Shown one piece after another: positions 12,401-23,500 of a stretch of DNA of 64,000 nt (within the stretch, counting starts at the first letter, position 1; each line of letters opens with the position of its first letter). A program made the position numbers and the translations under genes. The stretch is from assembly GCA_028551475.1 (NCBI GenBank), contig CM052358.1, forward strand, positions 8,105,938-8,169,937, read 5' to 3'. The notes under the pieces are model-generated. The model saw only the letters and a program-made list of their open reading frames with translations, did not search any database and was not told the origin of the DNA. The stretch comes from Casuarina equisetifolia. Its lineage: Eukaryota; Streptophyta; Magnoliopsida; Fagales; Casuarinaceae.

Positions 12401-15400
12401 TAAAGGTATTGAGATGTTAATTTTCCCTGATGCAGCCTTTCGGAGCAACTCTCTGCATAGGCACAGAAAAAGGCTAAAGAGAATAACATTAAAAGAGAAA
12501 GTTTATTTAGAAAGCCAGCACAGGCAGGTATGTACCAAAAGTGGACTAACCTAACACCATTTACATCCCCTTCAGACACAAGCTGATGCAAATGGTTAGA
12601 GTTGTCAGGAAAACCTTCAGGTTCAGTTACAACAGATGCTTCCATCAAAATTGATCCAGAGCATTTGGCAGAGTCACTGTACTCAGTCACACAAAATGTA
12701 GAGCTCAGGTAACAGAATTAACAATCTTAAAAATTTACACTAATTGTCCTTGTCTCTCTTGGAGACATGCCTACATGCACAAGGCAGAATAGAAACATTG
12801 CATTATAAGCTGCCACCTCATTTACTGCCCAACACAGGCTGTTTGATATAACTAACAGTGTGGAAAGAGAAATAAAAGACTAGGAGCTCACAAACAAAAT
12901 TTCTTGTCCTTACTTATCAGGGCTTGCAGGAGGACTGCGTGGAATCTCCTTCAAATGACGAAGGAATGTTGCTAACATCGCATTAAAAGTTGGTCTTTTT
13001 GAAGCCTTGAACTGCAGGCACTCACCAATCATTTTCCATAACTCCCCCGGTATCCCAACACCCACCACACTTGCATACTGCGGAGGCAGCTTTCGAGCTT
13101 TGACAACAGCTCGATAGATTTCCTCAGCACTTAACCCAGCCCACCTACACATAGAAATTAAACTTGTACTAAGCATCTATTACCATATACTGAAGAAAAA
13201 GAACTTTCTTCAGATAAAGAGTATGCTGCTTCACATACGGGATTGAACCAGTGCACATTTCGACCAATGTACAACCAAAACTCCAGGCGTCTGACTCGGC
13301 AGATATACCTATACCATCATCCCAGAACAGATTCAACGACTTCTTTACTGGCTCCCATGCCTCTGGAGCTGCATAATGAGGACTGAGCATTGTACACTCC
13401 ATACATGAGTGAATTTTCAAGGAATCACACTCTGGACGTGCTTTCCGACAGGAAGGTTTCTTCAGAATTCCAGCAAGTCCATAGTCAGAAACCACTGCAC
13501 GACCACTTGCATCTAAAAGAAGATTAGACGGTTTTAGATTCATACAAACAACACCTGCTGCATGGAGTTCAGCCACTCCTCGTGCAATGTCAGCCCCATA
13601 CCTGCAATTTGTAAAAGCTCACTATGTCACAACAAGAGTCAGCCATACAAGAGAGTAATTGTGGCTTATAAATTAAAAATTAACGTGTGTTGGTAAGACA
13701 GCTGGTCCTCAATTGCAACCCAATCAAACACCAACATGCAGAAAAGGAATGTGTACACACATTTGCATGTATTGATCATTTCAAAGATAGGAGATCAATA
13801 AAAATAGTAAAAAGTGCCAAATACATCACTATTTTTGGCATCTAGTAACATATCCAAAATCTAAACATCGATGTCTAAATCCACAAGCAAGTCAAAATTC
13901 AGGTTAGCTTCTTTCCTTAAACAGGGATTGAAGCAAACTGCACCCTGTAAACACAAGAAACTATTACTACTAAAAGCTGTTCCACAAATATCCACAACGA
14001 AGGGAAACCCACTTCACTTCTTGGTTCTTATTTGCAGCAGCAAAACCTTTGCATCATACAGCACCTTAAATTCACAGAGCGATACTGAGAACCAAAGCCC
14101 TCCTAACACCAAGAAGTTTGTCTCATATGGTAACAGATTTATTGTGGGGATTGGTGACATTTGCCAAGTAACAGAAAGTAAAAGGCAATGTGTAAAATAA
14201 TCTTTTAACGGCATTGATCAAATACAGATATTTTATATGCTTTATTCACATCCACACTCAAACTCTACAGTTGGCAGCACAAAATAAAAATCGTAGCCAG
14301 CTTTTTGCCATAAAACTTCAAACTTGAACATTCTGATGCCAAGAACATATGGAATTTCAAACAGACCTTCAGAGTTCATTAAATAGTTCAAACAGGCAAC
14401 TAAAAAATACAGTATGCAGGGAAGGAAATTAGTATTTTTCTTGACAGCGACAATGGACCATCGCCTTTATTCTTATCACAAAAGTCAAAAAACTGGAAAG
14501 TATGAATTAGCAAGATGTTTGGACACGTGGCTACATCAAATGTTCACAAAAGACCTCTACCCTTTTGATGACAACAAGAATTTTCAATGGGATCACGAAG
14601 TGAATACAGGGACAGATCTGCAAAAACCATTCCCTTCTCCAACCTCTTTGTTTTAATTCCCTCCATAAAATAGTGAAGCTATGATAAAATATCCCCTACT
14701 CTTCCCTCTCATATATGAGATTATGACAGGCCGCACTTGACCCAGAAGTGAATGAGAAAAAGAAAAGATCACCTGCTCCCTTGGCAGTAATTATATGAAC
14801 TCAGAGGAGTTAAAGAGGGTTTAGAATCTTCAAAGTTTTTATTACCAGTTAGTCTCTCTGTTCATTTTTGTCACCAAATTATGAATTTAATGGCACCAAC
14901 ATGCCACAGGGAACATCCTCTTGCATTTACTGGACCGAGGGTGTTTCCATACCCTAGAAGTTTCATCAGAAAGTTCTCTCATTCCCTACGATGATGCAGT
15001 CTCAACATTCTCAGAAAACTTCTACCCACATTTTAGATCTAGGAAACATAAAATTTCAGACAACTCTGGAAGCATAAACTTAAATAGGATATGAGACGAA
15101 GGACATTTTGAACTTCTAAGAGCCTCTTCAAGAGGATAACTTTTTGCTGAAATGAATGGCTACTAAATTTGGTGGGAAGGCACCTAATTGCTAAGCTGGT
15201 CAGACCGTTAACATTGAGCACCAACTAAGACCATATGTTCACACTTGGTACTAGTATGCCTAGATCACATGACTTGGTAAATTTTATCATAGTGCATTTT
15301 TACTTAATTCCATCATACACCATATCTAAACTTCAATTTTTAAGCAAACCAGCTAAGTCAAACTTCTGTGCAGATGCTAGCAACAGACCAGATAACTTCA

Positions 15401-16721
15401 GTGCACAACAAACAGAAAAATGATACTGAATTATGCTGTCAACAAGAGGGGAAATGCAACTCTTTTAGCATAGAATTCCCTTAGAATATGTTTGTGTTCA
15501 TAATTAAGAAGTATGAAAGGAAACATAACAAATTGCAGATTCCAAACAACACTATACCACCTAAATCCACTCCTTATCAGCATGCACGTGGAATACCCAT
15601 GTAGATGTTCACATTTTATCTTAACTGCAAAAGCTGAACTCATGTTTTTTTCCCTTTCGATAGAAGAAAATGCAGAGAAATTCGCATCTACAATAATTTC
15701 TTAATACATGCCCCACTTATTAAACTACTAGTTATGAAACGGCTACTTAACTCGCATAAGAACATCTAAACTCAAGCAAGACTGATCCAATATACCAACT
15801 CAATCTGCTAGCCCCTGAGTTCAAATTCCCAGCACTCACTCCATATCAAGCCACGAGAATTAAATTTGAACCAAATTACATACATTTGCTTTATAAACCA
15901 GTAAAAATAGACACTTTCTGCTCAAGAAACAACCATTGATTCAGAAACCATATCAAGCAAACAGCACAAAACCTTAGGATTTGCTCCAAAGTAAGTCTCC
16001 CCTCGTTGCGCTGCATCTCGGACTGAACCGACCCGCAACACTTATCCATTACAAGACACAAACTCCCATCCATCCTCGTCGCCCCATGAAACGTACACAC
16101 ATTTCGACACCACATTGAGGCGCGCCGCAAGCTCTCGAGCTGTCCCAGCACCCAATCCACATCCGTCTCATCCGGCATCGCCACTTTCTTCACCGCCACA
16201 CGGTGCCGGCAGCGCCTGCCGCCAATCGTGGCAGCCCACATTTCCACTCCAGTCCGCCTACTTTCCCCTATCCGCCTCACTAACTTGAGGTCCTGGTGCG
16301 CCCCAACCTCGATCACCGGCCCGCATCCGCCCGCCACCGAGGAGCTTGACGCGAAGGACCCGCGATTACAGCGGCGGTTTCTGTCATCGTCCACATAATC
16401 ATCACTATCATCACCGGTGCCCCCACCGCCCTCTTCGTCGTCGTCGGTGTAATCACAGTCGAAACTCGCCCCCGCTGATGGGTTCGAAGCCGACGAGCTG
16501 AGAAGAGCCAATACAGCAAAGTTCTTCCGCAGAGCCTGGACGGAGTTTCCCACCACGGAAACATGGCGGCAGCGAGGGCAAGTAAGGGTGGAGTCCAGGC
16601 TGGCCGAGAACATCCGCGAGAGGCACTCCTTGCAGAAGCCGTGCCCGCATTGGAGCAAGAGCGGCACTCTCTCCTCCTCGTTGTACCGCGTTTGGCACAC
16701 CGAACAGCACGGCACCTTCAT
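3406..16721 (-). CDS. KEG: E3 ubiquitin ligase KEG (KEEP ON GOING)
   Basis: Sixteen coding exons, read right to left: 15973-16721, 13239-13601, 12914-13144, 12551-12676, 12116-12452, 11857-12014, 10678-10835, 9607-9728, 9306-9440, 8014-8138, 7665-7769, 7320-7553, 5660-5993, 5341-5529, 4950-5255, 3406-4620. They sum to 4887 nt (1628 aa), close to Arabidopsis KEG as I recall it. Domains: C3HC4 RING (C6, C9, C25, H27, C30, C33, C48, C51); an acidic linker; a kinase-like domain (about 150-445) with VAVKK, NLKPSN, SDYG and APEAW; ankyrin repeats (about 460-835); HERC2-like repeats, each with a GDWVR-type motif (870-1628). Family knowledge: KEG ubiquitinates the bZIP factor ABI5, restrains abscisic acid signalling, and sits at the trans-Golgi/early endosome. 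The catalytic-loop Asp is Asn271, an atypical kinase loop. No break was found. Confidence 0.96.
6216..6407. repeat. Tandem duplication, two copies of about 96 bp
   Basis: Copy 1 spans 6216-6310 and copy 2 spans 6311-6407, head to tail. Each begins AATCCTAAAAT and ends with the ACAAAG block. They differ by a few substitutions and a short indel. The pair lies in the KEG intron between exons 12 and 13 (5994-7319), so it does not touch coding sequence. Confidence 0.9.
13602..15972 (-). other. KEG intron 1, about 2.4 kb
   Basis: This is the longest intron of the gene. It separates the RING plus the kinase N-lobe (exon 1) from the kinase catalytic loop (exon 2). The donor follows CTAAG and the acceptor is the TTGCAG before 13601. 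Open frames inside it (for example 13871-14200) have no recognisable similarity and no splice continuity. I see no tRNA, transposon coding sequence or other gene in it. Confidence 0.75.
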
Positions 16722-18184
16722 TTTTCTCTCGCTTTGTCGCGTTTTTCCTGAAAGTTAGAACCAATCGGGGGGAAGACCCGGCAACCGGAATAGCTAAATT
16801 CGAGCTTCAGAAGATCTTGGTGGAGCAGGAAATGGTAGATCCATAGATGAATTGAGAAGAGAAATAAAAGGGAATTGGATCAGTTGAGCCGATACAGACA
16901 AAAAATCTAGAGAGAGAGAGATAGAGAGGAAGGGTTTTAGAGAGAGAGGGAGCAGGAGCAGCTTGCGAGCGATTTTCTTTTATTTTCTTTTCTTTTTCCC
17001 TTTTTCGGATTTTTAGTTTCATTACCTTTTTCATTTGTAGCTCCGTCGATCCCAACCAGATCGATATCTTTTTTTTTTTTTTTTTTTTTTTTATCTTTCC
17101 TAGTTCATGTCGGCATTTGGCCTTCAACACATTATTAATGTAAAATTGGATATTTATAAATATTTAAAATCAAAATCAAACTATTTAAATGAAATATATG
17201 TTTTCATAGGGCAAAGGAACGAAGTGTCGTGCATGGGCTATATTTGTTAGGAGTAAGGGGGACTTTATAATCCGAGCCGTCCAGACCCAGACGGTGGAGT
17301 GAGACTCTGTCTATCTGTGATTGGACGGCGAAGATAGAATGCTAGTTATCTGAAAACACGTTTACTCATGGCAATCAACGATAATTAAAACAATGTAATT
17401 CCAAATAGTGTACTTTACCTCATAAAATTAGTCAAGCTAGTTTTACTCGCATTATCCCATCTGGAAACAGTAACTTGTCGTCAATGTTACTTGATTTTAC
17501 TGCTCCTGACTTGACGACACGAAAGCAAGGAGATATCATATTGGTATCCTTGTTAAATAAAGCTAATCTTTAATTTAATCAAAGGGAGATAGCTTTAGCA
17601 GAGCAATAGACTGTGCCCAAACAGCGGCCCATCTTTTCCTTTGCTTTTACTCTCGGTTTCGTGGGTCGGCCGGTGGCTTGCTTGCTTGCGTGGCTGTTTT
17701 GTCTGTTTTGCACCATAATTGGTGTTCGTTTTCTATTACCCTCTGCTCTTCTCTTCTCTGCTCTTCTCTGCTCTTCTAAATTAGTATCTGACGGAAAAGC
17801 CGGAAAAGGGACCCTACATGGCCTGTATTTGGCAAAAAGGTGAGCGTGGGGGTTTGGGACCTCTTTCGTTCTAAGCCGTCCACGTGGAAAGATGGAGAAA
17901 GATTCCGATCTTTGCTAGTACAGATCTTTTGCCCAAAAGTTGCAGTTGGAAAGGGCCGTGACGAGGAGACGATGACCATGATGATGAGAGCCTCGGTCTT
18001 CGTTCTTTTCATTTTATCCATAATTCAGCTTTATGATTTTATTTCCCATTTATACGCATATATTAAGAAATTTTAAATAATATCTATTATCAACTGAATT
18101 AAGACAATCAATCATTAAGAAAACTATATATTACATGCTAGAGTGTAAACTAGATTACAAAACCAAAGGAGTTATCCAACTTTG
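16722..18184. other. KEG 5' flank and VQ gene 3' flank
   Basis: The stretch next to KEG contains GA-rich repeats at about 16911-16950, which read as CT-rich on the KEG strand. Such sequence is common in plant 5' untranslated leaders. A T-run of more than 20 bases lies near 17068-17092. TTTATT at 18038-18043 reads as AATAAA on the minus strand, about 145 bases beyond the VQ stop, and is a candidate polyadenylation signal. No additional gene was recognised. Confidence 0.5.
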
Positions 18185-18538
18185 CTAAATTGGGTGAAAG
18201 TTTGCAAGCGCATCGAGGGGGACGTATCCGGGGAATGGACTGAACGGAGAGTCTGAATACGGCAGTAATTTGGAGAGATGGAATTTGGATGCCTCGTCGT
18301 CGAGAGTCCTTCTGCTTTGTTGATCGGGAAAGCCACGAGTATCATCTTGGACGCCATTAGCCTCGGCGTAACGCGCCAAGTCGGAGTCTCGGCCGGTGAG
18401 CTCCTGCACGAGGTCCCTGAACTTAGAGGCGCAAGTCTTCACCTTCACGGGAGTATCTATGTACACGACCTTGACAGGCTTCTTAACTCTTTTGGTCTGC
18501 TTTCTGCTGCTCATGTGGTTGACGCCAAGAACCTCCAT
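18185..18538 (-). CDS. VQ-motif protein, SIB1-like, intronless
   Basis: Single-exon frame of 117 aa from the methionine at 18538; an upstream in-frame ATG at 18556 would add six residues. The VQ motif FRDLVQELTG fits the FxxxVQxxTG core. It is preceded by a basic stretch (RKQTKRVKKPVK) and by VVYIDTPVKVKTCASK, which resembles the region before the motif in SIGMA FACTOR BINDING PROTEIN 1 and relatives. Family knowledge: these small proteins bind WRKY factors and, for SIB1, plastid sigma factor, and act in defence and hormone responses. VQ genes are typically intronless, as here. I cannot say which VQ orthologue it is. The start at 18538 was chosen because MEVLG appears family-like, which is an inference. 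Confidence 0.88.
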   Translation of the reverse strand: MEVLGVNHMSSRKQTKRVKKPVKVVYIDTPVKVKTCASKFRDLVQELTGRDSDLARYAEANGVQDDTRGFPDQQSRRTLDDEASKFHLSKLLPYSDSPFSPFPGYVPLDALANFHPI

Positions 18539-18620
18539 AGATGGATGAAGTAACAAGCTCGGGAGTACAGCGGCGGCTATGGTGATTGGTAAATGGCTTC
18601 CTGGATAATACCCGTAGTCG

Positions 18621-18630
18621 TATTTATAAA
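18621..18630 (-). promoter_or_regulatory. TATA box of the VQ gene
   Basis: On the minus strand this reads TTTATAAATA, a good plant TATA element, 65-92 bases upstream of the two possible start codons. That predicts a transcription start near 18590-18600 and a leader of roughly 40-60 bases. Confidence 0.65.
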
Positions 18631-18830
18631 GGGACAGGGAAGGGTTCCGTTAGAGCCGGGAAGGGTGACTTTCCCGGAAGGGGCTAAGGATTGAAGAAAA
18701 TGATTGAATGGAAGAAGGAACGCAGCCAGAAACTGAAGGCAGCGGTGGAAGATTCGATAGAAACACTTGAATGACCCGCAATCTGCGTAGATCTCTGAGC
18801 GTTCATTGTAACAAGCCAGCTCGATACCGT

Positions 18831-18836
18831 CACGTG
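18831..18836. promoter_or_regulatory. G-box upstream of the VQ gene
   Basis: A perfect CACGTG (within TCACGTGC) lies about 200 bp upstream of the TATA box. G-boxes bind bZIP and bHLH factors, which would fit an abscisic acid- or stress-responsive promoter, but the link is inferred from the motif alone. Confidence 0.4.
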
Positions 18837-18849
18837 CGCAGCCTCTTAT

Positions 18850-20460
18850 GACCAGGAAATAATTGGCACAAAGAGAAAGAAGTGTCACCGGAGGTGGCCA
18901 TCGGCTATTTGTTCTGGTGGGTTCCATGGGGCTCGTGGGTTGAATATGGGCCTATTTTGGGTCATGTCCTCCTCCATCTGTGTGAAATGATTAGACGTGA
19001 GCTGTTGACATGGGTGAGCGGGGACGAAATCGAGGTTGTGGAAAAAGAAGCTTATCTTTCTACAAGAAATATCCACGAAATTATTCTTTTTTTTTTTTTC
19101 CATAACATGCTCGAGGGTCGAATTTGTAATTAAGAGGTATTTTTCGTATGAATCTTCTCTATTGACTCGTATCTCTTGGTTCACGGGTTTTTTCATAGTA
19201 TTATTACCTATAACATGGTTGGTTCTGACAAAAACAGTGAATGATCAACTCGAGACCAAGGGAGTTGTGTTTAGAACAGTTTTTGCTTACATAGGATTCC
19301 TGCGTAAACTCACGTGGTAATCGGCAAACGGCTTCAAGCTCTGTGTCGGAGGATCGGAGCGAGGGGTGCCGAGGGATCGGTCATGTCGAACTGATGTGGC
19401 GAAACGAGGAGGGGAAGTGTTACGAAGTGGTCGTGAAACCAACCGCAGAGGACTACAACTTCCGACTGACAGTAAGCTGTAAGGCAAGATTGGTTGCATC
19501 TCTGACACTGTAACAGCGAAGAAAAACTTTGCCAAAATTAAAAAAGGGAAAAAAACAATTCATGTCAAAGCACTAAACATTAGAAAAAGCTAATAAAAAA
19601 TCATTAGTCATCGGAAAGTGGAAGATTTCCGCGTAAGAGGACGTCTAGAGATTGGAATTATCCAATCGCTCCTTCTTTTTCTACTGGGTCCGACGGTACA
19701 GAGACTACCATCATCATCGCCACCGTCATCAAAACCCCTGGTGGGTCTGGTTCAAACTTCGCTCTTCTTCAACTAGATTATCATTTTCGACTCAGAGAAG
19801 GTGATCTTGATCTTCTTAAGCTTCAGTTACGGGGGTTGTTGTTTGGTTTTTCTTTTTTCTTTTTTCTTTTTTCTTTTTCTTTTTCTTTTTTTTTTTTCTC
19901 TTTTTTTGGGTTGATTCGGTCGTCTGGGTATCGTTGGGCTGGGGCCAGATTAGTTTGTGGCATGTCAGAGTAGGAGACTTTGACTTCGAAGAGCTGCTTC
20001 AGTTGGGTATTCTCGTCGATTTCGTTTCTTCGGCTTCTGGGTATGGTTCAGTTGGTGCACAAGTTTGTGGTTTCTGACTCTGTATGTGCATTTGACTTCC
20101 AACTGCTCCCGTAAAATGGGATTTTCTTTTTCTTGTTTTTCTTTGAGGGTTGGTTTCTGTTTATAGTTGTGTTGGATATAAACTGACTGTTCTGGAAGCT
20201 ATACATGGGGATTTTAAGTCTTAGGGGCTTCTGTATTCGGGTTTGGTTTAGGATTCTGTGCGTGGCTATTTTGGTTCTTGTCTGTTACTACTGACCCCTG
20301 CAAATGATTTCTTTTTAATTTTTTGTTTTCGCGTTCTAGGGTTGGTTGTACCTCATGAATCAGTTTGGTGGGTTTTGAACTTGTTCTTTGTGTTTCAGTT
20401 TTTGGAGATTGCTTCGTGGTTCGGATTTTGGGCTTTCTTCTTTGAGTGAGTGGCGCCAAG
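18850..20460. other. Divergent intergenic region between VQ and TGA
   Basis: About 2 kb separates the VQ start (minus) from the TGA start (plus), so regulatory DNA for both should lie here. A T/CT-rich tract runs from about 19848 to 19912. The part closest to TGA is probably leader sequence and may contain a leader intron, which I could not delimit. Open frames at 18577-18927 and 19036-19320 have no recognisable similarity. Confidence 0.4.
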
Positions 20461-20472
20461 GAGTCGATCGCG

Positions 20473-20536
20473 ATGGTGATTTATGTAGAGTAGAGCATCT
20501 CTGGTGCAGAAGATGAGACGAGACCAGCAAGCGTGA
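20473..20536 (+). promoter_or_regulatory. Cluster of short upstream ORFs before TGA
   Basis: Three upstream ATGs lie within the last 65 bases before the TGA start. At 20473-20493 one encodes six residues (MVIYVE) then a stop. At 20483-20488 an ATG is followed directly by TAG. At 20513-20536 one encodes seven residues (MRRDQQA) and its TGA stop overlaps the first base of the main ATG (TGATG). If these bases are in the mature leader, they would be expected to reduce or tune TGA translation. That they are transcribed is an inference. Confidence 0.5.
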
Positions 20537-23500
20537 TGCCGAGCTTCGATTCTCAGTTACCTATAACCAACGCGGGGTATGTTCCGTATCTTTCTCCACT
20601 TCATGATATGTAACTTGGACCTTCTTATGAGTAGCTTTCTGTTACCTGTTTTGTCCTTCAAAGTTCTCACTGCATTGTAAGAGTCCTACTCTGTTTTTCA
20701 AACACATTCTGTTTTCCATTTCTATGAATAATCTCATATCATTTGCCAAAGTGTGAATCTGGGAGCTCTATAAACACTTCTATAAATCTAAAGATAATAA
20801 TTGGAATAGTTTGTGTAGAACATCTTATGTTTGGTTATTGGCCAACTACAAAAGTGATGTGTTTGCATCGAATAGACCCCATTAAGGGGTTGGGATATGG
20901 AAAATGATTGAACCGGTATTATATCTAATTTTCTATTTCAGACCCCTTTTCTTGAAGTGAGAAGAAACTGATGATGACAGATATAATGCTTCATAACATA
21001 GATGAAGCACTTCTCTTTAAAGGGCAGTCTGTAAATTCTATTAATTCCTTGTCCTTTTCCAACGTCTTTCTCTCCCAGATACTACTTGTGTACTTTGGCT
21101 TACAGTCTTTCCGATGTTGACTTTTAGTGTATTTATATTTACTGGAACATTTATTTAATTTCTACTAACTTGTCAAATTGAGGTTGCACCAATTTATAAT
21201 ATGAGAACTTTAGCTAGTGGTGTCAAACCGATCTTTGTTTCTGACAGGGCACAATTAGGTTAATAGCTGAAAATGTTTAGAGAAGCTTTAGAAACTAAGT
21301 TAGAACCAAATGTATCCATAAAACAGATGTTAAAAAATTAAGTTTTATAAAGATCAGGAGCAGTGTCTTCCCTATTTTCTCTTTCGTTTCCAGATGACTA
21401 ATTAAAGCATTCTAGTGCTGATTTTCACTTTTCTGCACAAGTTTCCCTAGTTTTTGTTATTGTTGCTAGAAGTATCCTACTTAGCCCGAATTTCATTTTA
21501 CATATTTCTTTTGAATTATTCGTATCCCAAATTCTTCTAATTCATATGTTCCTTGCGTCTTAGAGGCTGGTTCCCATTTGTCTTTTGTTTTTGCCAGCAG
21601 ACGTGCAGTAACTTTTCCTTGTTAGTCCTAGTGTCCATTAAATAAGATGGCCTGGGGTATGTGGGAGGCAGTTTGGGTGACTAGAGCTGGAACTTAAAGT
21701 TAGGCTTTGGTTGGGTCATATGACGTGTTGATATTTATCACCAGAATTTTTTTTTCCTTGTTTTGTGCATTTATTTTCATCAAAAGAGAAAAAAAATACT
21801 GCATGGTATTCTAGGATTCTTTTTGAAGCTTGTGATTGATTAATCCTTGCTTTTATTCCACAATATCTAATGCTGTCATTCTGGAGTGTTTTTAATGAGT
21901 AGAGCATTTTGACATGACATGATTTATCATTCTTGAGCGTAACAAGTTGATTGGTTATAATTTGGAGTACGGTTTTCAGTTGCACAGAGGGAAATAGAGT
22001 CCATTCTTTTTGTGTTTCGGATTTTGGGGCATTTGGACAATCACTTGGACTTCGCTCAGAGGATGCTGTTGACCTGAGTGGAAGTAAGTATTCAAAGATT
22101 GAAATCACATTGTTATGGTTACTATAGAGCATGTTTGTTGGTTTTATCATTTATCTAGGCAACATGAACTGCATCTAGTGATCCTAGTGGTAATACGAAG
22201 CAACATTGTAGAGTGTATGTTTGAAAAGATGTAGCACAAAATCATGTGGATATCATTTAGAAAGATTATGGTCTGATAAAATAGTGAATGAAAACTATAT
22301 CTATGAGAATTTTGTCTAATTATGTAGTCCATGACAACACATTATAATTGGAAGAATTTAGTCACGAAGAGAAGGATGGTAAAGCTCTCCATAATGGTGA
22401 TTGCTGCTTCCTTTTAGTGGAGTGATCAAGTAAAGAGAAGGAAGAGCTATATTTTGTCGGGATTCAGACCAAAAACTCATTTGGCATGTGGAAATTTAGT
22501 AGGAAACTTAACCACAAGAATGCTTGATTTAGTTTAAAATATGCGCTTTGAAAACAACATAAATGAAAAAAATGTACTGCTGAAGATATAATGTCTAAAA
22601 TGTAAATTCACTAGCTTTAGCATGTGGTAAAGATGGAACTAAGTGCTTTCAATTACTACATTGATTTAACCAAGAAGAAGAAACCAGGATAGGACTAGTA
22701 GCACCTGATATAGGGTTGGGTAAGAGCTATGAGCATGCATTCATATAGATTTGATTGCATTTCACTAGAACACAATTTTTTTCTTACTATACTTGAGAAT
22801 GATCTCTCTCTCTCTCTGTCTCTTCTGATAAAGATACTATAATGTGTTTATACAGATACTTTGTTTAGTTCTGCAAAATTAAGTGGTCAAGCAGTTGCAT
22901 CAGATCCTGTTCATATTGGAACTTCTGATAAGGTGAGTTCTTTCTAGTATTAATCTTTCCCTATTTGGAGGTTTAGGTACTGCCAGTAGCTTTGTGTCTT
23001 TTAAATTGCTTCTACTCATATGGATTTGTTTTTACCAAAACAGACACCTACTTCACGTGATAATTCATCTTCCTTCCAAGTTGAGCATCAGCGGTTGTCA
23101 TTGGAGAAAGGTCAACCATTAAGTCTGGTTTCTGTATCAAGTGGTAATACAGAGAACTGGGAAGAGTCCAACATGGCAGATGCCAGTCCTAGGACAGATA
23201 TCTCAACAGATGTGGATACAGACGATAAGAATCAGAGGGTATGTTTCATTCACCTCCTCTTGTAATATGTTATTTCTACCTTTTAGTTATGATAAATGTC
23301 TTGTACATTCTGCACAACTAGAGTCTTAATTAGATAGTAATTAGTATCAAGAATGATGTTGCATAAGTTGATATGGATCCCAGATTACATAATAATTTGT
23401 CCTTTTGTTTCATGAGCAGAAGGATTCTTCTCGTATTTGTTGGATGTGGCTGATCTTACTCAATCTGGTTGTAATCTGACATTTAGGCTTTGGCTTGGTG

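Noticed and set aside
13871..14200. 109-aa plus-strand frame
   Set aside because: Lies in KEG intron 1; composition and content look random.
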